NCBI RefSeq assembly: GCF_026283945.1
Contig: NZ_JAPDPC010000003.1
Span: forward strand, 1-64,000
Source: Dyella humicola
GTDB lineage: Bacteria; Pseudomonadota; Gammaproteobacteria; Xanthomonadales; Rhodanobacteraceae
DNA: 64,000 nucleotides
Direction of reading: 5' to 3'
The notes below the pieces were generated by a model, which was given only the letters and a program-made list of their open reading frames with translations, did not search any database and was not told the origin of the DNA. Position 1 is the stretch's first letter. Each line of letters begins with the position of its first letter. A program made the position numbers and the translations under genes. Positions 20,742 to 30,267 of the stretch are shown in pieces.

Positions 20742-23393
20742 TTAGTCGTGCAGCATGCTCTGCACGATTTCGGTGAGGTTGCGCGACAGCCCGGGTTGCC
20801 CCGCGAGGGAGTCGATCGCGGCCCTGGCCACGGCGTGTCGCGTGGGTTCCAGGCGTTGCCAACCGTTGAAAGCGGTAGCCAGTCGCGCCGCGACCTGCGG
20901 ATTGATCGCATCGAGCTGGGCCAGCCGTTCGGCGAGCAGCCGATAGCCGCTGCCGTCGGGGCGGTGGAATCCATCAGGATTATTGCGCGCCCACGCGCCA
21001 AACAAGGCATTGACGCGATTCGGGTTCTTGAGCGTGAAAGTCGAATCCGCTTCCAGCTCGCGAACGCGATCTAGCACGATATCGCCGGGCAACTGTGTCT
21101 GTACCGAGAACCACTTGTCCGTCGCCAGCGGGTTGTCTGCATAGCGCTGGCGGAAATGGACCAGTGCTGCGGCGGCTTGCGGGGCATTGCCTCGCGCCAG
21201 CACGGCCAGCGCGGCAAGGCGGTCCGTCATGCTCGGCGCGTTGTCGTATTGAAGGGTGGCAAGCTTCTGCGCGCCGTTGGGATCGACCAGCGCAAGCAGG
21301 TCCAGCACGCGGCGCTTGAGCCGGCGCCGGGCCTGGCTGAGAGCGTCGAGATCCCGATTCGTGTGGCCGGCAAGCGCCTCGTATCGCTGCAACAGGGTTT
21401 CGTCGCCGATGCGTCGGGCCAGGCGCTCCTGCAATTGCCGACGCAAGCTGTGCACGCGCGAGGGATCGACCAGGCGCTCGCGCTCGGACAGTTCGATTTC
21501 GCCGGGAGGCGTCAACAGATCAGCGAGCAGTGCCGGATCGAGCGTGGTCTCGCCAAACAGGGCCGCCAACGCGTCGCACCATGCGTCCACGGCGGAGCTG
21601 CCAGCACCATCGCGCAGATTGTCGAAGGCGCGGGCGGCAAGCTGCTGGCCGGCTTCCCAGCGATTGAAGCCGTCCACGTCATGGCGCAGCAGCAAGGCGA
21701 GATCGGTGGGCGCGTAATCGCATTCGAGGATCACCGGTGCGGAGAATCCACGCAGCAGCGAAGCGACCGGCGAGGCGTCCACATGGTGGAACACGAAGGC
21801 CTGTTCGGCGCGATCCAACACCACGACGCGCTCCGTCGAACCGGTAGCTGCGTCACCCGCGAGATGCAGCGGCAGCATGCGGCCCTCACGATCGAACAGC
21901 GCCAGCTTCACCGGGATCGGCAGCGGCTGCTTTTGCGGCTGTGCCGCGGTGGACGGCGTGTGCTGCGACAGGGTCAGCGTATAAGTGCGCTGCGCGGAAT
22001 CGTAGTGGCCGCGCGCCGTCAGGCGTGGCGTGCCGGATTGGCTATACCAAGCAAGATAAGGCATCAGGTCGATGGCATTGGCATCGCCAAGGGCGCGCAG
22101 GAAATCCTCAAGGGTGGCGGCGTGGCCATCGTGACGCGAGAAGTACAGATCCATGCCACGGCGGAAGCCTTCGCGGCCCAGGTGACCGGCCACCATGCGT
22201 ACCAACTCCGAGCCTTTCTCGTAGACCGTGGCGGTGTAGAAATTGTTGATCTCGCTGTATTGCGCGGGACGCACCGGATGCGCGAGCGGGCCGGCGTCCT
22301 CCGGAAACTGGGCGCGCCGCAGCAGGGCGACATCCTCGATCCGCTTGAGCGAGGGCGAGTTCATGTCGGCGGAGAACTGCTGTTCGCGGAAAACCGTGAG
22401 GCCTTCCTTCAGCGACAGCTGGAACCAGTCGCGGCACGTCACGCGATTGCCGCTCCAGTTGTGGAAGTACTCGTGTGCCACCACGGCTTCCACGGCGCGG
22501 TACTCGTCGTCGGTGCTCGAATCGGGGTCGGCCAGCAGGTACTTGGCGTTGAAGATATTGAGGCCCTTGTTCTCCATCGCGCCCATGTTGAAGTCGTGTG
22601 TGGCGACGACATGGAATACGTCGAGGTCGTACTCGCGGCCATAAGCCTGCTCGTCCCAACGCATCGAGCGCTCCAGCGCATCCATGGCGTAACGGCAGTG
22701 GCCGATGGCATCGGGCTCGGCCCAGATCACCAGCTTCACCGCGCGACCGCTGGAGGTCACATAGTCCTGCTCGATTTTCTGCAATCGGCCGGCGACCAGG
22801 GCAAACAGATAGCTCGGCTTGGGGTGCGGGTCGACAAAGCGTGCCCAATGACGGCCGTGCTCCAGCTCGCCCTGGCCATCCGGATTGCCGCCGGCCAGCA
22901 GGACGGGGAAACGATCGCGATCGGCGCGCAGGGTGACCGTATAGCTGGCCAGCACGTCCGGCCGGTCGGGGAAGAACGTGATATGCCGGAAGCCCTGCGC
23001 CTCGCACTGGGTCAACAGGAAGCCACTTTCGCGCTTGCCGGAAAGATACAGGCCTTCGAGCGCCGTGTTGGCGGCAGGCTGCACGCGCACCCGCGTCTCC
23101 AGCACGCTGCCGTCGTTGGCGCCATCGACCTCCAGCACATGGTCCGCGTAGCGCCAGGCCGTTTCGGGCAGCGCCTCACCGTCCAGCGTGATCGACAGCA
23201 ACTCCAGGCCCTCGCCATCCAGGCGCAGCGGCTCCTGTTGGTCGGGTTCGCGCAGCAGATGCAAGCGCGAGGTCACCTCGGTCGTGTCGATACCGAGGTC
23301 GAAGACCAGTTCCACCTGCGCAACGCGCCAGGCGGGCGGGCGGTAATCGTTGAGCCGGATAAGCGTGGGTGCGGCGTCGCTACGCATAGTCAT
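20742..23393 (-). CDS. pepN: aminopeptidase N
   Basis: An M1-family zinc aminopeptidase of 883 residues that removes N-terminal residues from peptides in the cytoplasm. The exopeptidase motif GAMENKG and the zinc site HEYFHNW with the downstream Glu in SLKEGLTVFRE are all present near residues 255-320. Length matches E. coli PepN (870). The start is placed at ATG 23393; ATG 23387 is a close alternative, and neither has a clear RBS. It is divergent from the aldose-epimerase gene. Confidence 0.96.
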   Translation of the reverse strand: MTMRSDAAPTLIRLNDYRPPAWRVAQVELVFDLGIDTTEVTSRLHLLREPDQQEPLRLDGEGLELLSITLDGEALPETAWRYADHVLEVDGANDGSVLETRVRVQPAANTALEGLYLSGKRESGFLLTQCEAQGFRHITFFPDRPDVLASYTVTLRADRDRFPVLLAGGNPDGQGELEHGRHWARFVDPHPKPSYLFALVAGRLQKIEQDYVTSSGRAVKLVIWAEPDAIGHCRYAMDALERSMRWDEQAYGREYDLDVFHVVATHDFNMGAMENKGLNIFNAKYLLADPDSSTDDEYRAVEAVVAHEYFHNWSGNRVTCRDWFQLSLKEGLTVFREQQFSADMNSPSLKRIEDVALLRRAQFPEDAGPLAHPVRPAQYSEINNFYTATVYEKGSELVRMVAGHLGREGFRRGMDLYFSRHDGHAATLEDFLRALGDANAIDLMPYLAWYSQSGTPRLTARGHYDSAQRTYTLTLSQHTPSTAAQPQKQPLPIPVKLALFDREGRMLPLHLAGDAATGSTERVVVLDRAEQAFVFHHVDASPVASLLRGFSAPVILECDYAPTDLALLLRHDVDGFNRWEAGQQLAARAFDNLRDGAGSSAVDAWCDALAALFGETTLDPALLADLLTPPGEIELSERERLVDPSRVHSLRRQLQERLARRIGDETLLQRYEALAGHTNRDLDALSQARRRLKRRVLDLLALVDPNGAQKLATLQYDNAPSMTDRLAALAVLARGNAPQAAAALVHFRQRYADNPLATDKWFSVQTQLPGDIVLDRVRELEADSTFTLKNPNRVNALFGAWARNNPDGFHRPDGSGYRLLAERLAQLDAINPQVAARLATAFNGWQRLEPTRHAVARAAIDSLAGQPGLSRNLTEIVQSMLHD

Positions 23394-23459
23394 CGAAACA
23401 GTTGGGGCCAGTGAGACCAATCAGGCTAACATGCGGCCCTTTCCAGGCAGGACAAGGCG

Positions 23460-24464
23460 ATGTCGGACTATCTTGCGGAACGCGACCATTGGGGCCCCCA
23501 CGAACTCGCCGTGCTGACCGATCAGGCGCGCGGCCGTCGGGTACGTATCGCACGGCGCGGGGCCACCCTGGTCAATTTTGAGGTGCCGACGCGAGATGGC
23601 ACGCACGATCTTGCCGATGGCTACCGCGATGCCGGCGAGCTGGACTCCCGGCCCAGTTCCCGCTTCGCCATCATGGTGCCCTTTGCCAACCGCATTGCCG
23701 ATGCACGCTACAGCTTCGACGGCGAGGCGCATGATTTGCAGCCTGGCGTCGAGGGCGTCCAGCGTGCAGCCCGCCACGGTTTCGTGCGTGGCGTGGATTT
23801 CGACATCACCGAGCTGTCGGCGGATGCGCAGGCGGCGCGCGTAACATTCGCGACGCAGGCGATTCGCCCCGGTCTGCATCCGGGCTATCCGTTCGCGATC
23901 GATCTGGCGGTGACCTACACGCTCGATGCGGCCGGCCTCGCGCTGGAAGCGCAGATGCGCAATGTGGGCGATCAGGCGGCGCCCTGCTTCTTCGGCTGGC
24001 ATCCGTATTTCAAGCTTGGCGACAGCCCTGTCGACAGCTGGGAGCTGCAGATTCCCGCCGACAGCGTCGTGCGCACTGACGCCGACTACATTCCCTTGCC
24101 CGGCGACGCGGCGTGCGTCGACATGGAACATGAGCCCGAACTCGATTTCCGCCGCGCTCAGGCCATCGGGGCACGGGAACTCAACCACGCCTATGCGGAT
24201 CTGCGTTGCGATGGCGACGGGCGCTCACGTACTCGCCTGCGCGATCCATCGCGTGGATTGGCCATCGCCCTGTGGCAGACCTCCGGTGTGATGCTGGCCT
24301 TCACGGCCGATACGGTGACGCGCGATATTCGGCGTTCGGTCGCACTCGAGCCGATGGAAAGCTGGGCGGACGCCTTCAACCGTCCCGATAGCGCTGCCAC
24401 CATTCGTCTCGAACCCGGTGCCGAAAGGCGCTTCCTCTGCGGCGTGGAGATCGCATCAGCATGA
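23460..24464 (+). CDS. aldose 1-epimerase family protein
   Basis: A GalM-fold protein of 334 residues. Family landmarks are RFAIMVPFANRI, the histidine in ARHGFVRG, the GWHPYF motif, and a C-terminal Glu in LEPMESW that matches the catalytic base position. It probably interconverts anomers of a hexose or a hexose phosphate; the exact sugar is not evident. It overlaps the next gene by four bases (ATGA), so the two are translationally coupled. Confidence 0.88.
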   Translation: MSDYLAERDHWGPHELAVLTDQARGRRVRIARRGATLVNFEVPTRDGTHDLADGYRDAGELDSRPSSRFAIMVPFANRIADARYSFDGEAHDLQPGVEGVQRAARHGFVRGVDFDITELSADAQAARVTFATQAIRPGLHPGYPFAIDLAVTYTLDAAGLALEAQMRNVGDQAAPCFFGWHPYFKLGDSPVDSWELQIPADSVVRTDADYIPLPGDAACVDMEHEPELDFRRAQAIGARELNHAYADLRCDGDGRSRTRLRDPSRGLAIALWQTSGVMLAFTADTVTRDIRRSVALEPMESWADAFNRPDSAATIRLEPGAERRFLCGVEIASA

Positions 24465-25426
24465 GCCCAAACATCAACCCGGCGGCGCTACCCAGCTTCG
24501 ATCAGGTCCAGCAAGCGGCGGCGCGTATCGCACCCTATGCCGTGCTCACGCCAGTGCTTCGCAGTGCCACGTTGAATGCGCTGACTGGTGCCGACCTGCA
24601 TTTCAAATGCGAGAACCTGCAGCGTGGCGGCGCGTTCAAATTCCGCGGCGCGTGCAATGCAGTGTGGTCACTGGATGATGAGCAGGCGGCACGTGGCGTC
24701 GTCACGCATTCGTCCGGCAACCATGGCAACGCTCTGGCGCTGGCCGCTGCGACGCGCGGCATCGCCGCGCACGTGATCGTGCCGGATGGCGCCGTGCGCA
24801 CCAAGGTGGAAGCGATCGAACGTGCTGGCGCGATCCTGCATCGCTGCGAGGCGACCCAGGCCGCCCGCGAAGCCAAGGCCGAGGAAGTGCGCCGTGCCAC
24901 GGGGGCCGAACTGGTACATCCCTATGCCGATACGCGCGTGATGGCCGGGCAGGGCACCGCAGCGCTGGAATTGCTGCAGCAAAGCGGTGGACTGGATGCG
25001 CTGATCACGCCGGTCGGCGGTGGCGGTCTCGCGGCAGGCACGGCCATTGCAGCGCACGGGCTGGCGCCTCAGCTCATACTGCATGGTGCCGAGCCGGAAG
25101 GTGCGGACGATGCCGCCCGTTCGCTGGCTCAAGGCCATCGAGTCGGTCCCTTTACAGCCCACACGATTTGCGACGGTCTACGTACGTTGATCGGCGAAAC
25201 CAACTACGACGCGCTGCGCATGCATCGCGTGCAGGTGGCGACGGTGAGTGACGAGGAAGTCGTCGCTGCGATGAAGCTGCTGTGGAACGAACTGAAGCTG
25301 GTGGTTGAGCCTTCCAGCGCGACGGTGCTGGCGGCGCTGCTCAGGTATCCGGAGCGTTTCGCGGGCCGTCGCGTGGGGCTCGTGCTCAGCGGTGGCAATG
25401 TCGATCTTGATGCGTTGCCGTGGTGA
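24461..25426 (+). CDS. PLP-dependent threonine/serine dehydratase-like enzyme
   Basis: A fold-type II PLP enzyme of 321 residues. The Schiff-base lysine is in GAFKFRGA, the cofactor phosphate loop is GGGGL, and the substrate loop is SSGNHG. There is no C-terminal ACT regulatory domain, so it resembles catabolic threonine dehydratase or serine racemase rather than biosynthetic IlvA. It is coupled to the upstream epimerase gene; the metabolic link between them is not obvious. Confidence 0.88.
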   Translation: MSPNINPAALPSFDQVQQAAARIAPYAVLTPVLRSATLNALTGADLHFKCENLQRGGAFKFRGACNAVWSLDDEQAARGVVTHSSGNHGNALALAAATRGIAAHVIVPDGAVRTKVEAIERAGAILHRCEATQAAREAKAEEVRRATGAELVHPYADTRVMAGQGTAALELLQQSGGLDALITPVGGGGLAAGTAIAAHGLAPQLILHGAEPEGADDAARSLAQGHRVGPFTAHTICDGLRTLIGETNYDALRMHRVQVATVSDEEVVAAMKLLWNELKLVVEPSSATVLAALLRYPERFAGRRVGLVLSGGNVDLDALPW

Positions 25427-25432
25427 CTAAGC

Positions 25433-25591
25433 ATCCTCTCCCCTTCGGGCGACCCGAAGGTAGTCCCTGTGGGAGAGAGGACTGAGTTGAGGGGTGGGTG
25501 CTCGCGGGAAGGTTTCAAGCGAGCCTGCTCCTACGGAACCCACTCGCAAGACCGGCCCATCACCCTACCCTCTCCCCGCAGGGGAGAGGGA
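25433..25591. repeat. intergenic repeat, copy 1
   Basis: Bounded by CTCTCCCC...GGGGAGAGG arms. It shares long blocks with the element at 30281-30412: GAGGGGTGGGTGCT, then CGCAAGA, then CCCTCTCCCCGCAGGGGAGAGGG. The middle parts differ. It behaves as a non-coding MITE-like or REP-like repeat between the dehydratase and the PhnA-domain gene. Confidence 0.75.
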
Positions 25592-25603
25592 TAAAGTCAG
25601 CGC

Positions 25604-25816
25604 TCAGACCTTCTTGATAAAGCAGCTCTTCAACACCAGCGTGGAGCGCCCATCGCGGCATTCGACTTCTTCAGGATTGTCCTCGTCCACGCGAATGGAC
25701 TTGAACACGGTGCCGCGCTTGAGCGTCTGCGACGAGCCTTTCACCTTGAGGTCCTTGATGACCTGCACCGAATCGCCGTCGAGCAACACGGCGCCATGAC
25801 TGTCTTTCACGTTCAA
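25604..25816 (-). CDS. PhnA/YjdM C-terminal domain protein
   Basis: A protein of 70 residues matching only the C-terminal KOW-like domain of YjdM (PhnA): KDSHGAVLLDGDSVQVIKDLKVKGSSQTLKRGT. The N-terminal zinc ribbon of full-length YjdM is absent. Stand-alone versions of this domain occur in other proteobacteria. The name PhnA is historical and a phosphonate role is not supported. It ends 12 bases from the repeat at 25433-25591. Confidence 0.82.
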   Translation of the reverse strand: MNVKDSHGAVLLDGDSVQVIKDLKVKGSSQTLKRGTVFKSIRVDEDNPEEVECRDGRSTLVLKSCFIKKV

Positions 25817-25873
25817 GACGATCTTCCTGCTGGAAACATGCTGCTTATTTTAGCGCCGCGCTGGCCAGTTGAC

Positions 25874-26755
25874 TCAGCTACGGCGCAGTCGCAATCCGCT
25901 CACGGCGACCAACCCAAGCAAGACAAACACGATGCCCACCACTTCCATCGCGCTGGGGCGCTCGTGCAGGATCGCCCACGCCAACAGCACGCTGACGATG
26001 GGCACGCCAAGGCTGGCCAGGCTGGCGACTGCGGTCGGAAGGCGCTGAAGCACCACCAGCCACAAGCCCCAGGCAAGGCTTGAGGCCATCACCACGCTAT
26101 AGGCAAGTCCGCCGATAAAGCCCCAGCTCCAATCGATAGAGCGCTGCGGTACACATAGCGTGACGATGACCAGGGCGATCGAACCAAACAGCATCTGCCA
26201 CGCGGTGAGATTGAGTGGTGTCGGTGCGTGATGCAGAAATACACGCTTGCTCAATACCGTGCCCATCGCCCAGGCCATGCCTGCGCCAATCGCCAGCAGC
26301 GTGCTGCCAGTGTTCCCCATGCCATGCCAGGGCTCGATGATGCAAACCAGCCCGATCGCGGCAAGACCGAGGCCCAGCCAACGGCGCGGCGTGAGTCGTT
26401 CGTGCAGGATCACCCACGCCAGCAGCACGGCCCAGAACGGCATCGTGTAAGCCAGCAGGGCGATACGGCCAGCACCACCATTCACCAGTGCCCACTGCCC
26501 CAGCCCCTGGAAGGCGGCGGTCTGGCATAGGCCAATCAGGGCGGTGGGCAGCAGCGGCGGCGGTCGCAGCGACTGGCCTGTCGCCAGCAAAGCGCCAAAC
26601 AAAAGCAGCGCCCCCAGCACGTAGCGCAGCGCGGCGAAATCGAAGGGGCCGGCATGTTGCAGCACCTGCTTCATCACGATCCAGCTGTAGGCCCAGATCA
26701 GGATCGTGGCGAGTAGCGCCAACACGGCGCCACGCGGATGCGGCGATGCAGTCAT
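25874..26755 (-). CDS. EamA-family (DMT) transporter
   Basis: An inner-membrane protein of 293 residues with ten predicted helices in two EamA repeats, each ending with the typical WVILHERLTPRRWLGLGL / WAILHERPSAMEVVGIV motif. DMT proteins export amino acids, metabolites or drugs; the substrate is unknown. The start chosen is ATG 26755, since the upstream extension is hydrophilic and without an RBS. Confidence 0.88.
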   Translation of the reverse strand: MTASPHPRGAVLALLATILIWAYSWIVMKQVLQHAGPFDFAALRYVLGALLLFGALLATGQSLRPPPLLPTALIGLCQTAAFQGLGQWALVNGGAGRIALLAYTMPFWAVLLAWVILHERLTPRRWLGLGLAAIGLVCIIEPWHGMGNTGSTLLAIGAGMAWAMGTVLSKRVFLHHAPTPLNLTAWQMLFGSIALVIVTLCVPQRSIDWSWGFIGGLAYSVVMASSLAWGLWLVVLQRLPTAVASLASLGVPIVSVLLAWAILHERPSAMEVVGIVFVLLGLVAVSGLRLRRS

Positions 26756-26858
26756 GGATACTGGCCAGGCAGAAGGGGGTGGCGCGAGCGTGCTCTTGTG
26801 ACACGCCAATGGGTGGGATAGCGTCGTGGCTTACCCGGAAACTTACAAGGGGAGAGAC

Positions 26859-27218
26859 ATGGCCGGAACGAGTTCATGGAACGCACCCGTGGCCTGCGCG
26901 GGATTGGCGGCGTACATCGGCATGCTGTTCCGCTTTCCACTGCTGGTGCAGATGGTCCAGGCAGGCGAGATTGCCATGCTCAGTGCCGTGCCGACGGTGC
27001 TCGGTGCCTTGCTGTTGCTGGTGGCGTGCTTCGGCATGCTGCTGAAAAGGCCGGCTCGCGGATGGCTATTTGCAATCGCTGCCATCGCCTTGCTGATCGG
27101 CTTGATATGGCTGCCCACCCTGGTGTTTTCGTTCTGGCTTTGGTTGGCCGTTGTCGTCGCGGTGGCGGGGACGGTGATTGGTTTTCGCTCCCGGCGCCGC
27201 GCTGACGCGCCGGAATGA
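26859..27218 (+). CDS. small integral membrane protein
   Basis: A protein of 119 residues with four hydrophobic segments (about 9-25, 35-60, 66-80, 85-107) and a short basic C terminus (GFRSRRRADAPE). No family was recognised. The start is fixed by the RBS AAGGGGAGAG before ATG 26859. It precedes tag by about 50 bases on the same strand. Confidence 0.65.
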   Translation: MAGTSSWNAPVACAGLAAYIGMLFRFPLLVQMVQAGEIAMLSAVPTVLGALLLLVACFGMLLKRPARGWLFAIAAIALLIGLIWLPTLVFSFWLWLAVVVAVAGTVIGFRSRRRADAPE

Positions 27219-27266
27219 TCCAGGCTTGGGCATGGCGATCGCACGTCATTGCAAGGAGTTCATCAC

Positions 27267-27827
27267 ATGAAGCGTTGCCACTGGGGCGAAAGCGCGGACA
27301 TGCACGATTATCACGACACGGAGTGGGGCGTGCCGCTGCATGACGATCGTGCGTTGTTCGAATTTCTCTGCCTGGAAGGCGCACAGGCCGGACTGTCATG
27401 GCGCACCGTCCTGCTGAAGCGCGACAACTATCGGCGTGCCTTCCATAACTTCGACATCGCCAAAGTGGCGGCGATGAAGGATCGCGATCTCGAAAAGCTG
27501 CTGTTGGACCCAGGCATCATCCGCAACCGCCTAAAGGTGACGGCCACGCGCGACAATGCCATCGCAGCACTCGATGTCATGGCCGAGCGCGGCAGCCTGG
27601 ACACCTATCTGTGGTCGTTCGTCGACGGCAAGCCCATTCGCAATCGCTGGCGTGAGCAGGGCGAAGTGCCGGCCAGCACGCCGCTGTCGGACCGCATGAG
27701 CAAGGACCTTAAGAAGCGCGGCTTTCGCTTCGTCGGCACCACCATCTGCTACGCCTTCATGCAGGCGACGGGCATGGTCAATGACCATGTGGAGGGGTGT
27801 TTCCGCTACCGGAGCTTGGATAAGTAG
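27267..27827 (+). CDS. tag: DNA-3-methyladenine glycosylase I
   Basis: A base-excision repair enzyme of 186 residues that removes 3-methyladenine from alkylated DNA. The zinc-binding residues of the family are present: Cys4 and His17 region (KRCHWGESADMHDYHDTEWG), and the C-terminal NDHVEGCFR. The start at 27267 follows AAGGAG with eight-base spacing. Confidence 0.95.
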   Translation: MKRCHWGESADMHDYHDTEWGVPLHDDRALFEFLCLEGAQAGLSWRTVLLKRDNYRRAFHNFDIAKVAAMKDRDLEKLLLDPGIIRNRLKVTATRDNAIAALDVMAERGSLDTYLWSFVDGKPIRNRWREQGEVPASTPLSDRMSKDLKKRGFRFVGTTICYAFMQATGMVNDHVEGCFRYRSLDK

Positions 27828-28122
27828 CTCCCGTGCCGGAGGACATTTCGCGTTCTCGAGGGAGGCCCTGGGGGTGGGGCGTGGGGTCACGAGATCAGCA
27901 AGCTCGCAAGAACTTGTAACAAAAACCCAAGTGACGTCGAGCCCGCGCGCAGGTCCTCGCGGTGGGCGGCAAGGCATGCGACTATCCCGCGGCCGCCGTC
28001 CCTCTACGGCAGGGCTCATTGCTGGGATCTATGGGCTGCGAAGGGCAGCAACCTGGCGCAAGAGCTCGCGTTGGTTGACGTGCGGCAGGTACACCATCCA
28101 ATGCAATTCCACAGGGGGAATC

Positions 28123-28560
28123 ATGCTACGTAAGATGTTGATGATGTTGTCGTTGGTGGCCATGTTGGTGCTGTCGGGTTGTGCGAGCGTCCCGATGGCC
28201 AGCAAGAGTGACGATGCAAAGGCCAAGCTCTTCTCGCCGTCCACGGATAAAGCCGTGGTCTACATCTACCGCAGCGAGACCCTTGGTGCAGCCATCAAGA
28301 TGCCGTTGCTGATCGATGGCCAGACCGTCGGTGATACCGCGTCCAAGACCTACCTCCGTCGCGAGTTGGCGCCGGGTTCGCACGTGATTACGTCCAAGAC
28401 CGAAGTCGATTCGTCTGTGAGCATAGACATGCAGGCTGGCCAGACATATTACGTCTGGCAGGAAGTGAAGATGGGCATGTTCGCCGCCCGCTCGGCCCTC
28501 CATGTTGTCGATGAGACCAAGGGGCGCACCGAAGTACAGCGGTGCACGCTGATTCTCTAA
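28123..28560 (+). CDS. DUF2846-type lipoprotein
   Basis: A lipoprotein of 145 residues: signal peptide with lipobox LVLSGCA (Cys near residue 20), then a beta-rich domain with AVVYIYRSETLGAAIKMPLLIDG and LAPGSHVI, typical of DUF2846. Function is unknown. The start ATG 28123 has AGGGGGAAT upstream; the same frame stays open for 340 bases before it, but that part has no conserved character. The gap 27828-28122 holds nothing recognisable. Confidence 0.8.
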   Translation: MLRKMLMMLSLVAMLVLSGCASVPMASKSDDAKAKLFSPSTDKAVVYIYRSETLGAAIKMPLLIDGQTVGDTASKTYLRRELAPGSHVITSKTEVDSSVSIDMQAGQTYYVWQEVKMGMFAARSALHVVDETKGRTEVQRCTLIL

Positions 28561-28574
28561 TGCACCCTTGAAAG

Positions 28575-28605
28575 CGAAAGGCGGGCGCATGGCGCCCGCC
28601 TTTCG
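28575..28605. terminator. bidirectional hairpin
   Basis: CGAAAGGCGGGCGC - ATG - GCGCCCGCCTTTCG, a perfect 14-bp stem between the convergent lipoprotein and bioC genes. The T-run is only TTT and forms part of the stem. Confidence 0.7.
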
Positions 28606-28618
28606 TCAACGCCACGCG

Positions 28619-29500
28619 TCAACGCCGGCGCGACCCGCGCAAACTATCCACTGAGAAACTGGCCATCTCGCCGCCGCCGGGTGTGCGACGGGACTGGCCG
28701 TGAGGCGGGCCCCAGGCGTGGGCTGTGACGACTTCCCAGGTGGCGGGAATGCGCCCATCGATGCGCAGGGTTTCGTAGGCCGCCAGCATGCGCTGGTAGT
28801 GGCGCTTGCCGAGCAGGTGGCGCTCGCGCTCGCGGTCGGCATTGGTGGCGCCCAGGCCCTGCAGTTCCTTCAGCAACAAGCGTGGCTCGCTGTAGGTGAG
28901 TGTATAGCGATCCACATCGAGCACGGGGTCGCGCAGGCCCGCGTTGATCATCGCATCGCCGAGGTCATGCATGTCGAGAAAGCGGCTGACGTGCGGCTGC
29001 TGGTCGGCTTCCGCCCAGGCGGCGCGCAGTTCCTTCAGCGTATCGGGCCCGAAAGTGGAGAACACCAACAAGCCACCGGGCTTGAGCACACGCACGCATT
29101 CGCCGAACAGGGCTGGCAGATCGTCGATCCACTGGAAGCACAGGTTGGAGTGCAGCACGTCTACGCTGTGGTCGGGAAGCGGCAGTGACGTGGCATCGGC
29201 ACATACGCGCTGAAAGGGCTTGAGCCAGCTGATGTGCTTCTTTGCGGCGCGCAGCATGGGCAGCGCGAGGTCGGCGGCGATCACCTGCGCTTTGGGATAG
29301 CGCTTGCGCAGCAGCGCCGTGCCGCGCCCGGTCCCAGCTCCCACGTCGAGCACACGTGCAGGCGCTTCGAGATAGAAACCGAGGCGATCCAGCAGCAGTC
29401 CCTGCACTTCCTGTTGCAGCGCGTCGTGCTGTTCATAGGTATTGGCGGCGCGGCCGAAGTTCCGGCGCACCTGGCGCTTGTCGAAATGCGATTCGCTCAC
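28619..29500 (-). CDS. bioC: malonyl-ACP O-methyltransferase BioC
   Basis: A SAM-dependent methyltransferase of 293 residues. BioC methylates the free carboxyl of malonyl-ACP so that the fatty acid pathway can build the pimeloyl chain of biotin. SAM motif I is VLDVGAGTGRGT; the N terminus FDKRQVRRNFGRAANTYEQHD is typical of the family. It overlaps bioH by four bases and is the last gene of the bio operon. The terminal 30 residues are Gly/Ser/Arg-rich and probably unstructured. Confidence 0.94.
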   Translation of the reverse strand: MSESHFDKRQVRRNFGRAANTYEQHDALQQEVQGLLLDRLGFYLEAPARVLDVGAGTGRGTALLRKRYPKAQVIAADLALPMLRAAKKHISWLKPFQRVCADATSLPLPDHSVDVLHSNLCFQWIDDLPALFGECVRVLKPGGLLVFSTFGPDTLKELRAAWAEADQQPHVSRFLDMHDLGDAMINAGLRDPVLDVDRYTLTYSEPRLLLKELQGLGATNADRERERHLLGKRHYQRMLAAYETLRIDGRIPATWEVVTAHAWGPPHGQSRRTPGGGEMASFSVDSLRGSRRR

Positions 29501-30267
29501 TGCATCGTATCCAGCAATGGCGCCAGTGCGTTCGCTACGTCATTGGCATAACCGAAGAAAGGCGCATGGCCGGCGTGGGCGATCTCGTGATACGTGCCGC
29601 GAGCTTGTTCGGCGGACCATGCCATCGCAGGTGGTGGTACCAAGCGATCACGGTGTCCGGCGATCCAGGTGTTCGGCACCGAGAGCGAGGCGAGGTTGGC
29701 GCGGCGGTCGGTGGTTTCCAGAATGCGAATACCTTCCTGCAGCACGCGCATGTTCGGTTCGCCGCGGGTGAACATCAGGCTGCGCAAATGGCGCAGCTCG
29801 GCGCGCGGATCAGGGCTGCCCATCGCCTCAAGCGCGATGAACCGTTCGAGGGTGGCGTGGTAGTCGGTTTCCAGGTCGTCAGCGAGCTGGCGCACCAGCT
29901 TGGGGTCGCTGCCGCAGGGCCAGTCTTCGTCGCGCGAGAACTTGGGTGTGCCGGAAATGACGCCGAGGCCACGCGCATGCTGCGGATGTTCGAGGGCCGC
30001 CGTCATCGCCACCAGGCCGCCGAGCGACCAGCCAATCCACAACGCGGGTGGGGTGCGTTCGGCAATCGCCTGGGCGCAAGCGGAGGGTTCCAGTGACAGC
30101 GTGCTGTCACGTGAATAGCCATGGCCGGGAAGGTCGACCACATGCATCGAGCAGCGATCCGCCAAGGCGTCCACCAGCGGCTCCATCATGCCTCCGTGCA
30201 TGGCCCAGCCATGCAGGATCACGACGGGGATCGGGCCGCGGCCGTGGGTTTCGATGTGAAGCGTCAT
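29497..30267 (-). CDS. bioH: pimeloyl-ACP methyl ester esterase BioH
   Basis: An alpha/beta hydrolase of 256 residues that removes the methyl group added by BioC once the pimeloyl chain is complete. The nucleophile elbow is GWSLGG, the oxyanion region [14 protein letters not shown], and the catalytic His lies in HAGHAPFF. Start and stop both overlap neighbours by four bases (trhO before, bioC after), so translation of all three is coupled. Confidence 0.95.
   Translation of the reverse strand: MTLHIETHGRGPIPVVILHGWAMHGGMMEPLVDALADRCSMHVVDLPGHGYSRDSTLSLEPSACAQAIAERTPPALWIGWSLGGLVAMTAALEHPQHARGLGVISGTPKFSRDEDWPCGSDPKLVRQLADDLETDYHATLERFIALEAMGSPDPRAELRHLRSLMFTRGEPNMRVLQEGIRILETTDRRANLASLSVPNTWIAGHRDRLVPPPAMAWSAEQARGTYHEIAHAGHAPFFGYANDVANALAPLLDTMQ

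Noticed and set aside
27781-28122. N-terminal extension of the DUF2846 lipoprotein gene
   Set aside because: The frame is open but hydrophilic and irregular; the lipoprotein signal and RBS clearly set the start at 28123.
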